From Devosia elaeis (lineage in GTDB: Bacteria; Pseudomonadota; Alphaproteobacteria; Rhizobiales; Devosiaceae), in contig NZ_LVVY01000092.1 in the NCBI RefSeq assembly GCF_001650025.1, positions 1-32,289 of the forward strand: 32,289 nt of DNA, read 5' to 3'. The first letter of the stretch is position 1. Every line of letters starts with the position of its first letter. Below, one piece after another: positions 7,551-15,214 of this stretch. The notes beneath the pieces were generated by a model that was not told the DNA's origin, made no database searches, and saw only the letters and a list, made by a program, of their open reading frames with translations. Position numbers and translations under genes: made by a program.

Positions 7551-8579
7551 TCACCGCAGATTGTCCCGCAAGAAAATCCCGATCTCGATCGGATCGGTCG
7601 CGGCGCTGCCCGATGTGCCCAGGGCCAGGGCTCTTGCTGCCGAGATCGCTTCGCGGATTTCGCCGTCCGGGTTCTGGTCCAGCACCACGTCGATGGCGCC
7701 GCCGATCAGCCCGGCGCGGGTCGGCATGGTCAGTTCATGCGCGATGACGCGGATTTTGCCGGCCCGGCCCGAGGCGTCCAGCGCCGCGACCAGCCCGCTA
7801 TTGCCGGCGCCGAGATTATAGAGCCCGGCGAGATCGGGATGGTCGGCCAGCAGGGTCTCGACGATGGACGCGGTTTCGCTGCGCTCGTCATGGCCTTCGA
7901 GCGGCCCGATAATGGTGAGCGCGGGAAACTCCGCCTTGAGCGCGGCTTCGAACCCGTCCCGGCGCTCGGCATGGTCGCGCAGATGCAGCGAGCCGGCAAT
8001 GAGCGCCACCTTGCCGCCGCCAGGCAGGAAGCGGCCCATCAGCGAGGCGGCGGTGCGGCCGGCCGCGACATTGTCGATGCCGATGAAATTGCGACGGGCC
8101 GAGCCGGGCAGGTCGGAAACCAGCGTCATCACCGCGATGCCGCGCCGATGCGCCGCGTCCACGGCGGCGATCACGTCCGGCGACTCGCCGGCGACGATGA
8201 CGGCGCAATCGCAGGCCCGGGCATCCAGGGCATCGAGGCTCCGCGCCAGCCCGGCGCTGTCCAGCGGCTTGATGCGCCGCGTTTCGAGATGGATGCGGTC
8301 GGCCAGGGCCTGGCCGAAGCGCCGGGACACGGCATCGGCCAGGCTGTCCATGAATTCGTTGGAGCCGTCGGGGATGAAGAAGACCACGCTGAGATCGCGC
8401 GCCCGCGCCATCAGCGAGGCATTGAGATCGCGCGAAAAGCCCAGGCTCTTTATCGCCGCCTCGACCTTTTCGGCGGTGGCGGCCCGCACGCCCGGGCGCC
8501 CGTTCAGGACCCGATCCACCGTGGCCAGGGACACGCCGGCCTCCCGCGCCACGTCATGGACAGTTGCTCGTCGCTTCAC
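7551..8579 (-). CDS. LacI-family transcriptional regulator
   Basis: A 342-aa LacI/GalR-type repressor. The helix-turn-helix and hinge are at residues 4-60 (TVHDVAREAGVSLATVDRVL, then VEAAIKSLGFSRDLNASLMA), followed by a periplasmic-binding-protein-like effector domain. The direction and neighbours (xylBA-GH43 downstream, aldose 1-epimerase divergent) make xylose or a xylo-oligosaccharide the likely effector, though no residue proves this. The start is not certain: GTG at 8579 begins VKRRATVHDVA and has AGGTGG eight bases upstream; a GTG at 8591 is also possible. Autoregulation through the palindrome at 8760 is plausible. A remnant of a paralog lies downstream. Confidence 0.88.
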   Translation of the reverse strand: MKRRATVHDVAREAGVSLATVDRVLNGRPGVRAATAEKVEAAIKSLGFSRDLNASLMARARDLSVVFFIPDGSNEFMDSLADAVSRRFGQALADRIHLETRRIKPLDSAGLARSLDALDARACDCAVIVAGESPDVIAAVDAAHRRGIAVMTLVSDLPGSARRNFIGIDNVAAGRTAASLMGRFLPGGGKVALIAGSLHLRDHAERRDGFEAALKAEFPALTIIGPLEGHDERSETASIVETLLADHPDLAGLYNLGAGNSGLVAALDASGRAGKIRVIAHELTMPTRAGLIGGAIDVVLDQNPDGEIREAISAARALALGTSGSAATDPIEIGIFLRDNLR

Positions 8580-8631
8580 GCCCTCGTCCACCTGAAGTCT
8601 TTTCCCGCCCCTGTTCGCGGGGCGCTCCACA

Positions 8632-8693
8632 CCCGCGAGATCATCCCCGCGAGAGCGGAGATCGCTGTTTACACACACCCTCCGGAACGGAGG
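8632..8693. repeat. REP-like palindromic cluster
   Basis: In the divergent lacI-type/galM gap: CCCGCGAGA occurs twice (8632-8640, 8646-8654) and CCTCCG/CGGAGG form a hairpin with a GAA loop (8679-8693). Typical of small extragenic palindromes. No ORF with a credible start is present in 8580-8846. Confidence 0.4.
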
Positions 8694-8759
8694 CTCCCGC
8701 CCGCGCGGGGACGATGTCGAGGCCGAAGCCGCCTCGCCGCCAAGTCCCCCGCACACTTG

Positions 8760-8773
8760 TTGGCCATGGCCAA
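8760..8773. promoter_or_regulatory. Candidate operator, perfect 14-bp palindrome
   Basis: TTGGCCATGGCCAA lies 73 bases before galM and 180 bases before the LacI-type gene, in their shared promoter region. LacI-family proteins bind palindromes of this length, although most have a central CG rather than AT. Outer ACTTG (8755-8759) and CAAGT (8779-8783) extend the symmetry imperfectly. Confidence 0.4.
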
Positions 8774-8846
8774 AAGGTCAAGTGCAGCGTTGCAGCGGGC
8801 CGCCAATAGGTCTACAGCTCCGCGCCGGACAAGCGGGAGGGTCATC

Positions 8847-9857
8847 ATGGCGGTCAGTGTTTCAACCTTCGGGGATTATCGCGGCAACCGGGTCGACCAG
8901 TTCCGGCTGACCAGCGATTCGGGGGTCAGCGTCGATCTCATCTCCTATGGCGTGGTGGTGCGCGACTGGCGGGTGCCGGTGGCCGGCGGCGAGCGTTCGG
9001 TGGTGCTCGGCTTCGAGCAGTTCGATGCCTATCCCGCTCATAGCCCGCATTTCGGCTCGCTGGCCGGCCGTGTCGCCAATCGCATCAAGAATGCCAGCTT
9101 CGAGCTCGACGGCGTCACCTACAAGCTGCCGCCCAATGCCGGGAACCTGCAATTGCATGGCGGCGAGGAGGGGCTGGGCCGCCAGGTCTGGAACGGCCAG
9201 GTGGACAGCGCCAACAATGCCGTCCGCTTCACCCATTTTTCCCCCGACGGGGCCATGGGCTATCCCGGCAATGTCAATTTCGCCGCCACCTATACGCTCT
9301 CGGGCAATCGCCTGCGGCTCGAATTGACCGCCACCACCGACCGGCCCACCCCGATCAGCCTGGTGCAGCACCAATATTTCAACCTGGGCACCAGCGACAC
9401 CGTGCTGGACCATTCCATCCAGGTCAATTCCAGCGCCTATACCGAACTGGGCGCCGATCTCGCCCCCACCGGCGCCATCCTGCCCTCCGCCGGCACCATC
9501 TACGACCTGCGCCAGCCGCGCACCATGCGCGACGCCAATGGCGCGCCGATCGACTACGATATCGGCATGGTGCTCGATACCGGCCGCAAGCATGCCGACC
9601 CCATCGCCAGCGTGATATCCCCGGAAGGCGATATCGGGCTTAAACTGTGGAGCGACCGTCCCGGCGTCCAGGTCTATAACGGCGTCTGGACCGATGTGCC
9701 GGTGCCCGGCCTCGGCGGCAGAAAATACGGCAAGCATTCCGGTTTCTGCCTCGAAGACCAGAGCCCGGCCGATGCCGTGCACAATCCGCATTTCCCCAAT
9801 GTCATCCATTCGCCCGATCGGCCCTATAGCCATTGGTGCGAATTCGAGATTGCGTGA
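8847..9857 (+). CDS. galM: Aldose 1-epimerase (mutarotase)
   Basis: A 336-aa galactose-mutarotase-like protein interconverting alpha and beta anomers of aldoses. Family residues are in place: GRVANRI near 74-80, His104 in QLHGGEEGL, catalytic His175 in VQHQYFNL and catalytic Glu303 in GFCLEDQSPADAVH, with spacing matching characterised GalM (about H170/E304). No signal peptide. Start at 8847 has GGGAGG six bases upstream. Being divergent from the xylose regulator and opposite xylBA, it most likely supplies the xylose anomer required by xylose isomerase, so 'galM' denotes the family rather than galactose metabolism. Confidence 0.92.
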   Translation: MAVSVSTFGDYRGNRVDQFRLTSDSGVSVDLISYGVVVRDWRVPVAGGERSVVLGFEQFDAYPAHSPHFGSLAGRVANRIKNASFELDGVTYKLPPNAGNLQLHGGEEGLGRQVWNGQVDSANNAVRFTHFSPDGAMGYPGNVNFAATYTLSGNRLRLELTATTDRPTPISLVQHQYFNLGTSDTVLDHSIQVNSSAYTELGADLAPTGAILPSAGTIYDLRQPRTMRDANGAPIDYDIGMVLDTGRKHADPIASVISPEGDIGLKLWSDRPGVQVYNGVWTDVPVPGLGGRKYGKHSGFCLEDQSPADAVHNPHFPNVIHSPDRPYSHWCEFEIA

Positions 9858-9869
9858 CGCTCAAGGCTA

Positions 9870-9925
9870 ACAGTCTGCCAACCATAAGGCGCTCGCGCCC
9901 ATCTCGACGCTCACAGTCTGCTGAC
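9870..9925. promoter_or_regulatory. Direct repeat upstream of WYL regulator
   Basis: ACAGTCTGCCAAC (9870-9882) and ACAGTCTGCTGAC (9913-9925) are 43 bp apart, close to four helical turns. Both are preceded by GACGCTC, directly in the second copy and seven bases further away in the first. They may be operators for the WYL regulator or the trace of a small duplication. Confidence 0.35.
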
Positions 9926-9994
9926 ATATTCAGGCGGATGTGAACGCGATTCTGCATGCTCCCCGGACAAGGAGGGAGCGATGAAGGCAAGGAC

Positions 9995-10705
9995 ATGGAC
10001 AAGACCGAACGCCTCTTTTCCATCATGGATGCCCTGCGCCGGCACCGGCGTCCGATCACCGCCGCGGCCCTGGCCGAAGAGCAGGGCGTCTCGGTTCGGA
10101 CGCTCTATCGCGACATCCAGACCCTTATCGGATTGGGCGCGCCCATCGATGGCGAAGCGGGGATCGGCTATATGCTGAAGCCCGGATTTTTCCTTCCGCC
10201 ACTGATGTTTAGCCCAGAGGAGCTGGAGGCTCTGGTGCTGGGTGCGCGCTGGGTGGAGACCCAGCCGGACGACGGCCTGGGGGCCGCTGCCCGCAATGCC
10301 CTGGCCAAGATCGCCACCGCCTCACCCGAGGACCTTCGCGATCGGATCAGCGACACCGCGCTCTGGCCCGTCGCCATCTGGGGCCAGCGCCAGCCCATCC
10401 CCGTCCTCGGCGATATCCGCCTCGCCATGCGCCAGGAAAAGGCCGTGCGCATCGATTACGAAGACGTCGAAGGCCGCTCCTCCAGCCGCACGATCTGGCC
10501 GGTCGGGCTGGCTTTTTATGAAGGAAAACAAACGATTGCCGCCTGGTGCCTGTTGCGGCAGGCCTTCCGCAATTTCCGCACCGACCGGATTATCTGCCTC
10601 ACCATCACCGAAGAGCGCTATGGCAAGCGCCGGGCGGCGCTCGAGCGCGAATGGCGCGACAGCTGGGTCCATGACCGCCGCTACAAGGGCGGCAGCGACA
10701 GCTAA
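9995..10705 (+). CDS. YafY-type HTH/WYL-domain transcriptional regulator
   Basis: A 236-aa regulator: an N-terminal winged helix (residues 1-60, with ITAAALAEEQGVSVRTLYRD as the recognition region) and a C-terminal WYL domain (about 125-210, ending AWCLLRQAFRNFRTDRI), which binds a small ligand in this family. Target unknown. The start at ATG 9995 gives the standard MDKTERLFSIMDALRR opening. The best ribosome binding site (GGAGGG at 9971) instead serves an ATG at 9981 in another frame, so initiation at 9995 may use the weaker AAGG nearby. The stop overlaps the convergent RamB-like gene by 4 bases. Confidence 0.88.
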   Translation: MDKTERLFSIMDALRRHRRPITAAALAEEQGVSVRTLYRDIQTLIGLGAPIDGEAGIGYMLKPGFFLPPLMFSPEELEALVLGARWVETQPDDGLGAAARNALAKIATASPEDLRDRISDTALWPVAIWGQRQPIPVLGDIRLAMRQEKAVRIDYEDVEGRSSSRTIWPVGLAFYEGKQTIAAWCLLRQAFRNFRTDRIICLTITEERYGKRRAALEREWRDSWVHDRRYKGGSDS

Positions 10706-12108
10706 ATCATTCGCGCATAAAGACTTTCAGGCCGCGTATTCTCATCCAGCCGGAAGCGGTGATCGGCCGGCGGATGTGCCCGCTGTCCACATTCCATGCG
10801 CGGACAGATCCGGCAGCCCACCCCGATCGGCACGGCCTGCTGATCGTTGGAAAGGTCGATACCGTCCGAATAGATCATTTCCCGAGCATGATGGATGGCG
10901 CAGCCCAACCCGATCGAGAGGTAGCGCCGAGGGGCGTTATAGCGGTAGTCGCCCTTGGTGATGGTGCGGGCGATACAGAAATAGCGTTGTGCGTCAGGCA
11001 TTTGGCTGACCTGAACATTGATGCGCTCCGGCGCGAGGAACGCCGCATAGACGTTCCAGCGCGGACAGGCGCCGGAATGGCGCGGGATATGAATGCCCGA
11101 GAGCGAAAAGCGCTTGGAGATGTTGCCGGCAATATCGGTCCGCACCAGATGCAGCGGAATGCCGCTCGCGCCCTTGCGCTGCAAGGTCGTCATGCGGTGG
11201 CAGACCTGCTCGAAGCTGGCCCCGAATCGCCGCCCGATGCGCTCGATATCATAGCGAAAATCCCGACAGGCCTTGAGAAACGGCGCATAGGGCATGATCA
11301 GCGCGGCGGCGAAATAGGCCGACAGCACATTGCGCGCAAGGGCCGGCGCGTCGCCATCGGGCAGGCCGGATTCCTGCACAATCTCCGCGATTTCCGCCCC
11401 GGCTGCCAATTGCCCAACCTGTTGCGCCAGAAGGAAATTCGCCGTTTCGGCCGGCAGAAGGTCGGAGAGCAGGATTTGTCGCCGCGCCGGATCGAGCTGC
11501 CGGGCAATGCCATGGGGCAGGGAGGCCAATTGCACATCCAGGCCGAAGACATTGAACAGATAGGTGCGAATGCCGGCCTCGAACGTGTCGCCGGAGCCAT
11601 GGATATCCCCGCCGATCCGTTCGGCGCTATCCTCAAGCCCGGGAAAGTAATTGGCATTGGACTGGAGGAAATCAGAAATCGCGTCGGTAGCCAGGTGAAA
11701 AGGTTCGGCTTCACCCGGCATGGGCGCGGCGGCGCCGTTCGACGCCAGCAGGCGATAGCGATCATAAAGCAGGAGCACCGCGCGGGCCGCCGCCGGGTTG
11801 GCATGGGCCAGGTCGCGAATCTCGAGATTGGTGAGGTCGCTGTCGGCGAAGAGATCGTCGCCGAAGGCTTCCATGAGATCGCCGGCCAGCCGCCCCTCGT
11901 CGCCATCGACCAATTCGCCGGGCTCGACGCCGAAATGACCGGCAATGGCGAAGAGCAGCGGCACCGTCACCTTGCGGCGATTGTGCTCGATGAGATTGAG
12001 ATAGCTGGGCGAAATGCCGAGGGCCTGCGCCAGGTCCGCCTGATTCAACCGCTTCTGGCGCCGCAGGCGCTTGATCCTGCCGCCGATCCGGCCTGCCGAC
12101 ACCTCCAT
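10702..12108 (-). CDS. RamB/ScfR-like XRE regulator beside isocitrate lyase
   Basis: A 468-aa regulator of the short-chain fatty acyl/RamB type: XRE helix-turn-helix at residues 7-62 (LRRQKRLNQADLAQALGISP), a central IrrE/ImmA-like region, and a C-terminal DUF2083 domain with a cysteine cluster (CRICPRMEC; Cys432, Cys435, Cys440). Members of this group control glyoxylate-cycle, propionate or acetate genes and are thought to sense acyl-CoA-type ligands. Its divergent position from the 75-aa gene and isocitrate lyase strongly suggests it regulates them. The ATG at 12108 follows GGGAGG by five bases; a start 42 bases upstream lacks such a site. No metal was shown; cysteine-ligand binding is inference. 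Confidence 0.88.
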   Translation of the reverse strand: MEVSAGRIGGRIKRLRRQKRLNQADLAQALGISPSYLNLIEHNRRKVTVPLLFAIAGHFGVEPGELVDGDEGRLAGDLMEAFGDDLFADSDLTNLEIRDLAHANPAAARAVLLLYDRYRLLASNGAAAPMPGEAEPFHLATDAISDFLQSNANYFPGLEDSAERIGGDIHGSGDTFEAGIRTYLFNVFGLDVQLASLPHGIARQLDPARRQILLSDLLPAETANFLLAQQVGQLAAGAEIAEIVQESGLPDGDAPALARNVLSAYFAAALIMPYAPFLKACRDFRYDIERIGRRFGASFEQVCHRMTTLQRKGASGIPLHLVRTDIAGNISKRFSLSGIHIPRHSGACPRWNVYAAFLAPERINVQVSQMPDAQRYFCIARTITKGDYRYNAPRRYLSIGLGCAIHHAREMIYSDGIDLSNDQQAVPIGVGCRICPRMECGQRAHPPADHRFRLDENTRPESLYARMI

Positions 12109-12119
12109 CCCACCCTCCC

Positions 12120-12177
12120 GATTTACAGGATTTACCAACCCGCCGCCCAATATTGACTAGAGATTTACAGCTTTACT
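12120..12177. promoter_or_regulatory. TTTAC repeats, candidate RamB-like operators
   Basis: GATTTACAGGATTTAC (from 12120) and GATTTACAGCTTTAC (from 12162) start 42 bp apart, four helical turns. Each contains two TTTAC units 8-9 bp apart; a fifth TTTAC lies near 12225. They sit in the 139-bp region between the divergent regulator and the 75-aa gene, where an autoregulated protein would bind. TTGACA on the minus strand (12221-12216) with an A/T-rich -10 about 17 bases on could be the regulator's promoter. Confidence 0.45.
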
Positions 12178-12247
12178 CGGCCTGTATCCGTTATTTCTTG
12201 CACATCGCGTCGCTTTGTCAAATCTTTACATCAGCAAGGAGGTTCCG

Positions 12248-12475
12248 ATGACGGAGCAAGACAAGCAACGCGACGAATACATCACCATCATCGCGCCGAC
12301 GGCCAATGATGCCATGGCGCAGTTCAAGGCCCGCGGCCTCGATATGCTGGGCTATGCCATTGCCGGCCGCATCGGGCGGCATCGCTTCACCCTGGTGGGT
12401 GGCGAAGACGCGCAGGAATTGTTTTCCGGCGCCGGCATGATTGCCGCCACCTTCAGCCGGAAGGTGGCGGGGTAG
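12248..12475 (+). CDS. 75-aa protein of unknown function, upstream of aceA
   Basis: A small soluble protein with no signal peptide, membrane segment or cysteine. It begins MTEQDKQRDEYITIIAPTAN and ends ATFSRKVAG, with an alternating hydrophobic pattern suggesting a small alpha/beta fold (strand near 10-15, helix 19-30, strands around 35-50). The ribosome binding site is excellent (AAGGAGG, five bases before the ATG), and codon use matches the neighbours, so it is a real gene. It is divergent from the RamB-like regulator and 186 bp before isocitrate lyase in the same direction. I do not recognise a named family; a role tied to the glyoxylate shunt or its regulator is guessed from position only. 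Confidence 0.8.
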   Translation: MTEQDKQRDEYITIIAPTANDAMAQFKARGLDMLGYAIAGRIGRHRFTLVGGEDAQELFSGAGMIAATFSRKVAG

Positions 12476-12524
12476 CCGATGCGTAGAGATTGAGGCCCGG
12501 CCATTCGCGCTTAGCGCTCCTGGC

Positions 12525-12582
12525 CTTCTCACCTGAAAACGATCCACTGGATCGTTTTCGCGGCTGCGCCGCCGGCGAGAAG
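12525..12582. repeat. Nested palindrome upstream of aceA
   Basis: A perfect 25-base palindrome (12535-12559; arms GAAAACGATCCA and TGGATCGTTTTC with one central base) nested inside CTTCTC (12525-12530) and GAGAAG (12577-12582). It directly abuts the parS-like site at 12583. It may be an extragenic repeat or a factor-independent stop for the 75-aa gene; the TTTTC that follows the plus-strand stem is inside the arm. Confidence 0.6.
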
Positions 12583-12598
12583 TGTTCCACGTGAATCA
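12583..12598. promoter_or_regulatory. parS-like site 1
   Basis: TGTTCCACGTGAATCA matches the bacterial chromosomal parS consensus TGTTTCACGTGAAACA at 14 of 16 positions, with the CACGTG core intact. It lies 64 bases before aceA, so a role as a transcription-factor site cannot be excluded. Confidence 0.5.
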
Positions 12599-12661
12599 CC
12601 GAATTTCCCGTTTCCGCCGCTGCGGAGACCGGCGAAGCCATGTCCAAAAGAGGAGAATGAC

Positions 12662-13957
12662 ATGCTCGACAAAATACAAGAACCAGAGGCCTTTCCGGCG
12701 CCGGATTATGCACCCGGGCGCTGGGCTCATATCGCCCGGAATTACAGCCCCGCCGATGTCCGGCGCCTGGCCGGGTCCCTGCCGATCCACTATTCTCTGG
12801 CCGAAAACGGGGCGAAAAAGCTCTGGCAGTTGCTGCATTCGGAGGATTTTGTCCCCACACTCGGGACCTTTACCGGCAATCAGGCCGTGCAACAGGTCAA
12901 GGCCGGTTTGAAAGCCATTTATCTCTCCGGCTGGCAGGTGGCGGCCGACGCCAATTCCTCGGGCAATATGTATCCCGACCAATCGCTTTATCCGGTCGAT
13001 AGCGTGCCCGGCGTCGTCAAACGGATCAACAAGGCCCTGCAGCGCGCCGACCAGATCCAGGCCATGGAGCGGGCCGACGGCATCGCCACGACCGATCACG
13101 ATTTCTTCGTGCCGATCATCGCCGACGCCGAAGCCGGTTTCGGCGGGGCGCTCAACGTGTTCGAGCTGATGAAAGCCATGATCGAGGCCGGCGCCGCCGC
13201 GGTGCATTTCGAGGATCAATTGGCCTCGGAGAAGAAATGCGGCCATCTGGGCGGCAAGGTGCTGGTGCCGACCAGCCAGTTCATCCGCACGCTCAATGCA
13301 GCCCGGCTCGCGGCCGATGTCATGGGCGTACCCACATTGATCATGGCCCGGACCGATGCGGAAGCGGCGCGGCTGATCACCTCCGATATCGACGAAGCCG
13401 ACAGGTCCTTCGTCACCGGCGAACGCACGGCCGAGGGCTTCTACCGGCTCCGGGGCGGCCTGGATTGCGCCATTGCCCGGGGCCTGGCCTACGCGCCCTA
13501 TGCCGATCTCATCTGGTGCGAAACCTCGACGCCGGATCTGGGCGAAGCGAAACGCTTTGCCGAGGCGATCCGAAAGCAATATCCCGACCAGATGCTGGCT
13601 TATAATTGCTCGCCCAGCTTCAACTGGGCCAAGCATATGGACGAGGCCGCCATGGCCCGGTTCCAGCGCGAATTGGGCGCCATGGGCTATAAATATCAAT
13701 TCATCACCCTGGCGGGCTTCCACAATCTCAGCCTCACCACGTTCGAATTGGCGCGCAGCTACAAGGAACACGGCATGGCCGGCTATTCCCGGCTGCAACA
13801 GGCCGAATTTGCTGCCGAGGCCCATGGCTTCTCCGCCGTGCGCCACCAGCGGGAAGTGGGCACCAGCTATTTTGATGCCGTCTCGCTGACGGTGAGCGAA
13901 GGGCGGAGCGCCACCATTGCCATGGCGGAATCGACGGAAACCGCGCAATTCCACTAG
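12662..13957 (+). CDS. aceA: Isocitrate lyase
   Basis: A 431-aa isocitrate lyase splitting isocitrate into glyoxylate and succinate, the first step of the glyoxylate shunt used on acetate and fatty acids. The catalytic KKCGH motif is at 191-195 (Cys193, C195 in E. coli), preceded by AAVHFEDQL, and [12 protein letters not shown] is at 87-98. Length matches the short bacterial form (434 in E. coli). ATG at 12662 follows GAGGAG by six bases. The RamB-like regulator lies upstream on the other strand. No malate synthase gene is in the window. Upstream sequence holds a nested palindrome and a parS-like site. Confidence 0.97.
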   Translation: MLDKIQEPEAFPAPDYAPGRWAHIARNYSPADVRRLAGSLPIHYSLAENGAKKLWQLLHSEDFVPTLGTFTGNQAVQQVKAGLKAIYLSGWQVAADANSSGNMYPDQSLYPVDSVPGVVKRINKALQRADQIQAMERADGIATTDHDFFVPIIADAEAGFGGALNVFELMKAMIEAGAAAVHFEDQLASEKKCGHLGGKVLVPTSQFIRTLNAARLAADVMGVPTLIMARTDAEAARLITSDIDEADRSFVTGERTAEGFYRLRGGLDCAIARGLAYAPYADLIWCETSTPDLGEAKRFAEAIRKQYPDQMLAYNCSPSFNWAKHMDEAAMARFQRELGAMGYKYQFITLAGFHNLSLTTFELARSYKEHGMAGYSRLQQAEFAAEAHGFSAVRHQREVGTSYFDAVSLTVSEGRSATIAMAESTETAQFH

Positions 13958-13965
13958 GGCAGCAA

Positions 13966-13985
13966 GGGGCGGCTCCGGCCGCCCC
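13966..13985 (+). terminator. Hairpin after aceA
   Basis: Perfect 8-bp GC stem, GGGGCGGC and GCCGCCCC with loop TCCG, starting 9 bases after the aceA stop. No T-run follows, so it is at best a partial terminator or a 3'-end stabiliser. Confidence 0.5.
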
Positions 13986-14067
13986 AACGCGGCAATGTTG
14001 GATGCTTGATCGGCCGATGACGATGGGTCTAGTCTTTGCCCATCGCTCACCGGATTCGGCCGCTTCC

Positions 14068-15183
14068 ATGTCGTCTTCCGCCAAACGCTTTGTCCTCGAG
14101 CAGCTTTCGAAGGCCGGTATTTCGATCAATCCGGCTTCAGGCGCCGAAGCCGTTATTCATGACGAGCGCTTTTTCGAGCGCGTGCTGCGCGACGGCACTC
14201 TGGGCCTGGGCGAAAGCTATATGGATGGCTGGTGGGATGCCGAGCCGCTGGACGGCGTGCTGTTCAAGGCCGCCAATGCGCAAATCCAGGATGCCTTTCC
14301 GCGCGATCTGCCGCTGCTGTTCAGCGTTGCGCGCGCCCGGCTTTTCAATATGCAGCGTCTGCGCATTCGCGAGGTGGGCGAGAAGCATTACGATCTCGGC
14401 AACGATCTTTATGCCGCCATGCTCGACCGGCGCATGGTCTATTCCTGCGGCTATTGGGCCGAGGCCGCCAATCTGGACGAGGCCCAGGAGGCCAAGCTGG
14501 ACCTCATCTGCCGCAAGATCGGCCTGGAGCCGGGCATGCATGTGCTCGATATCGGTTCGGGCTGGGGCGGCTTTCTGCAATTTGCGGCCGAGCGCTATGG
14601 CGTTTCCGGGCTCGGCGTCACGGTCAGCAAGGAGCAGGCCGCCCTGGCCAATGAACGGACCAGGGATCTGCCGGTGGAAACCAAGCTCCTGGATTACCAG
14701 GCCCTCGAGGGGCAATTCGACCGCATCATCTCGATCGGCATGTTCGAGCATGTGGGCTACAAGAATTACCGCGCCTATTTCGAAAAGGCCCGGCAATTGC
14801 TCAAGCCCGACGGGCTGTTCCTGCTGCACACGATCGGGGGCAACCACACGTCTATCCATGGCGATCCCTGGGCGGAAAAATACATCTTCCCCAATGGCAT
14901 GCTGCCGTCCATCACCCAGATCGGCCAAGCCAGCGAGGGCGTCTTCGTCATGGAGGACTGGCACAATTTCGGGGCCGATTACGATCGGACGCTGATGGCC
15001 TGGCTCGCCAATTTCGATGCGGCCTGGCCCACGCTTTCCCAGCGCTACGACGAGCGCTTCCGTCGCATGTGGCGTTATTATCTCTCGGTCTTCGCCGCCA
15101 TCTTCCGGGCCCGGCAGGTCAATCTCTGGCAGATCGTCCTGTCCCCGCGCGGCGTGCGCGGCGGCTACCGCCGGGTCAGCTAG
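14068..15183 (+). CDS. cfa: Cyclopropane-fatty-acyl-phospholipid synthase
   Basis: A 371-aa SAM-dependent enzyme adding a methylene bridge to unsaturated acyl chains of membrane phospholipids. It aligns along its length with E. coli Cfa: ERVLRDGTLGLGESYMDGWW (near 38-56), GEKHYDLGNDL (104-114), YSCGYW, the SAM motif VLDIGSGWGG (159-168), GMFEHVGYKNY, and EDWHNFGADYDRTLMAW. Start uncertain: ATG 14068 gives the family-length N-terminus but has no clear SD; ATG at 14002 or 14020 would add 22 or 16 residues. The gene is downstream of aceA, past a hairpin, and probably has its own promoter. Cyclopropanation usually rises in stationary phase or acid; no such control is visible here. Confidence 0.95.
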   Translation: MSSSAKRFVLEQLSKAGISINPASGAEAVIHDERFFERVLRDGTLGLGESYMDGWWDAEPLDGVLFKAANAQIQDAFPRDLPLLFSVARARLFNMQRLRIREVGEKHYDLGNDLYAAMLDRRMVYSCGYWAEAANLDEAQEAKLDLICRKIGLEPGMHVLDIGSGWGGFLQFAAERYGVSGLGVTVSKEQAALANERTRDLPVETKLLDYQALEGQFDRIISIGMFEHVGYKNYRAYFEKARQLLKPDGLFLLHTIGGNHTSIHGDPWAEKYIFPNGMLPSITQIGQASEGVFVMEDWHNFGADYDRTLMAWLANFDAAWPTLSQRYDERFRRMWRYYLSVFAAIFRARQVNLWQIVLSPRGVRGGYRRVS

Positions 15184-15197
15184 AAAGGCGGCCCGGC

Positions 15198-15213
15198 GGA
15201 TTCACGTGAAACA
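15198..15213. promoter_or_regulatory. parS-like site 2
   Basis: Read on the minus strand it is TGTTTCACGTGAATCC, 14 of 16 to the parS consensus. It lies between the ends of two convergent genes (cfa stop 15183, Nudix stop 15240), where a promoter or operator is not expected. That makes a chromosome-level function more likely than transcription control. Confidence 0.6.
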
Positions 15214-15214
15214 C

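Noticed and set aside
7521..8846. A long plus-strand extension of galM
   Set aside because: It is antisense to the LacI-family gene and has shadow-type composition; the family start with a good ribosome binding site is at 8847.
10759..12156. Long open frames antisense to the RamB-like gene (and similar ones opposite metY, comM, hemW)
   Set aside because: High third-position GC removes stops from opposite frames. These frames have no recognisable motifs and no consistent ribosome binding sites.
12153..12181. A plus-strand sigma70 promoter starting at TTGACT 12153
   Set aside because: No acceptable -10 lies 16-18 bases downstream; the TTTAC repeats occupy the spacer.
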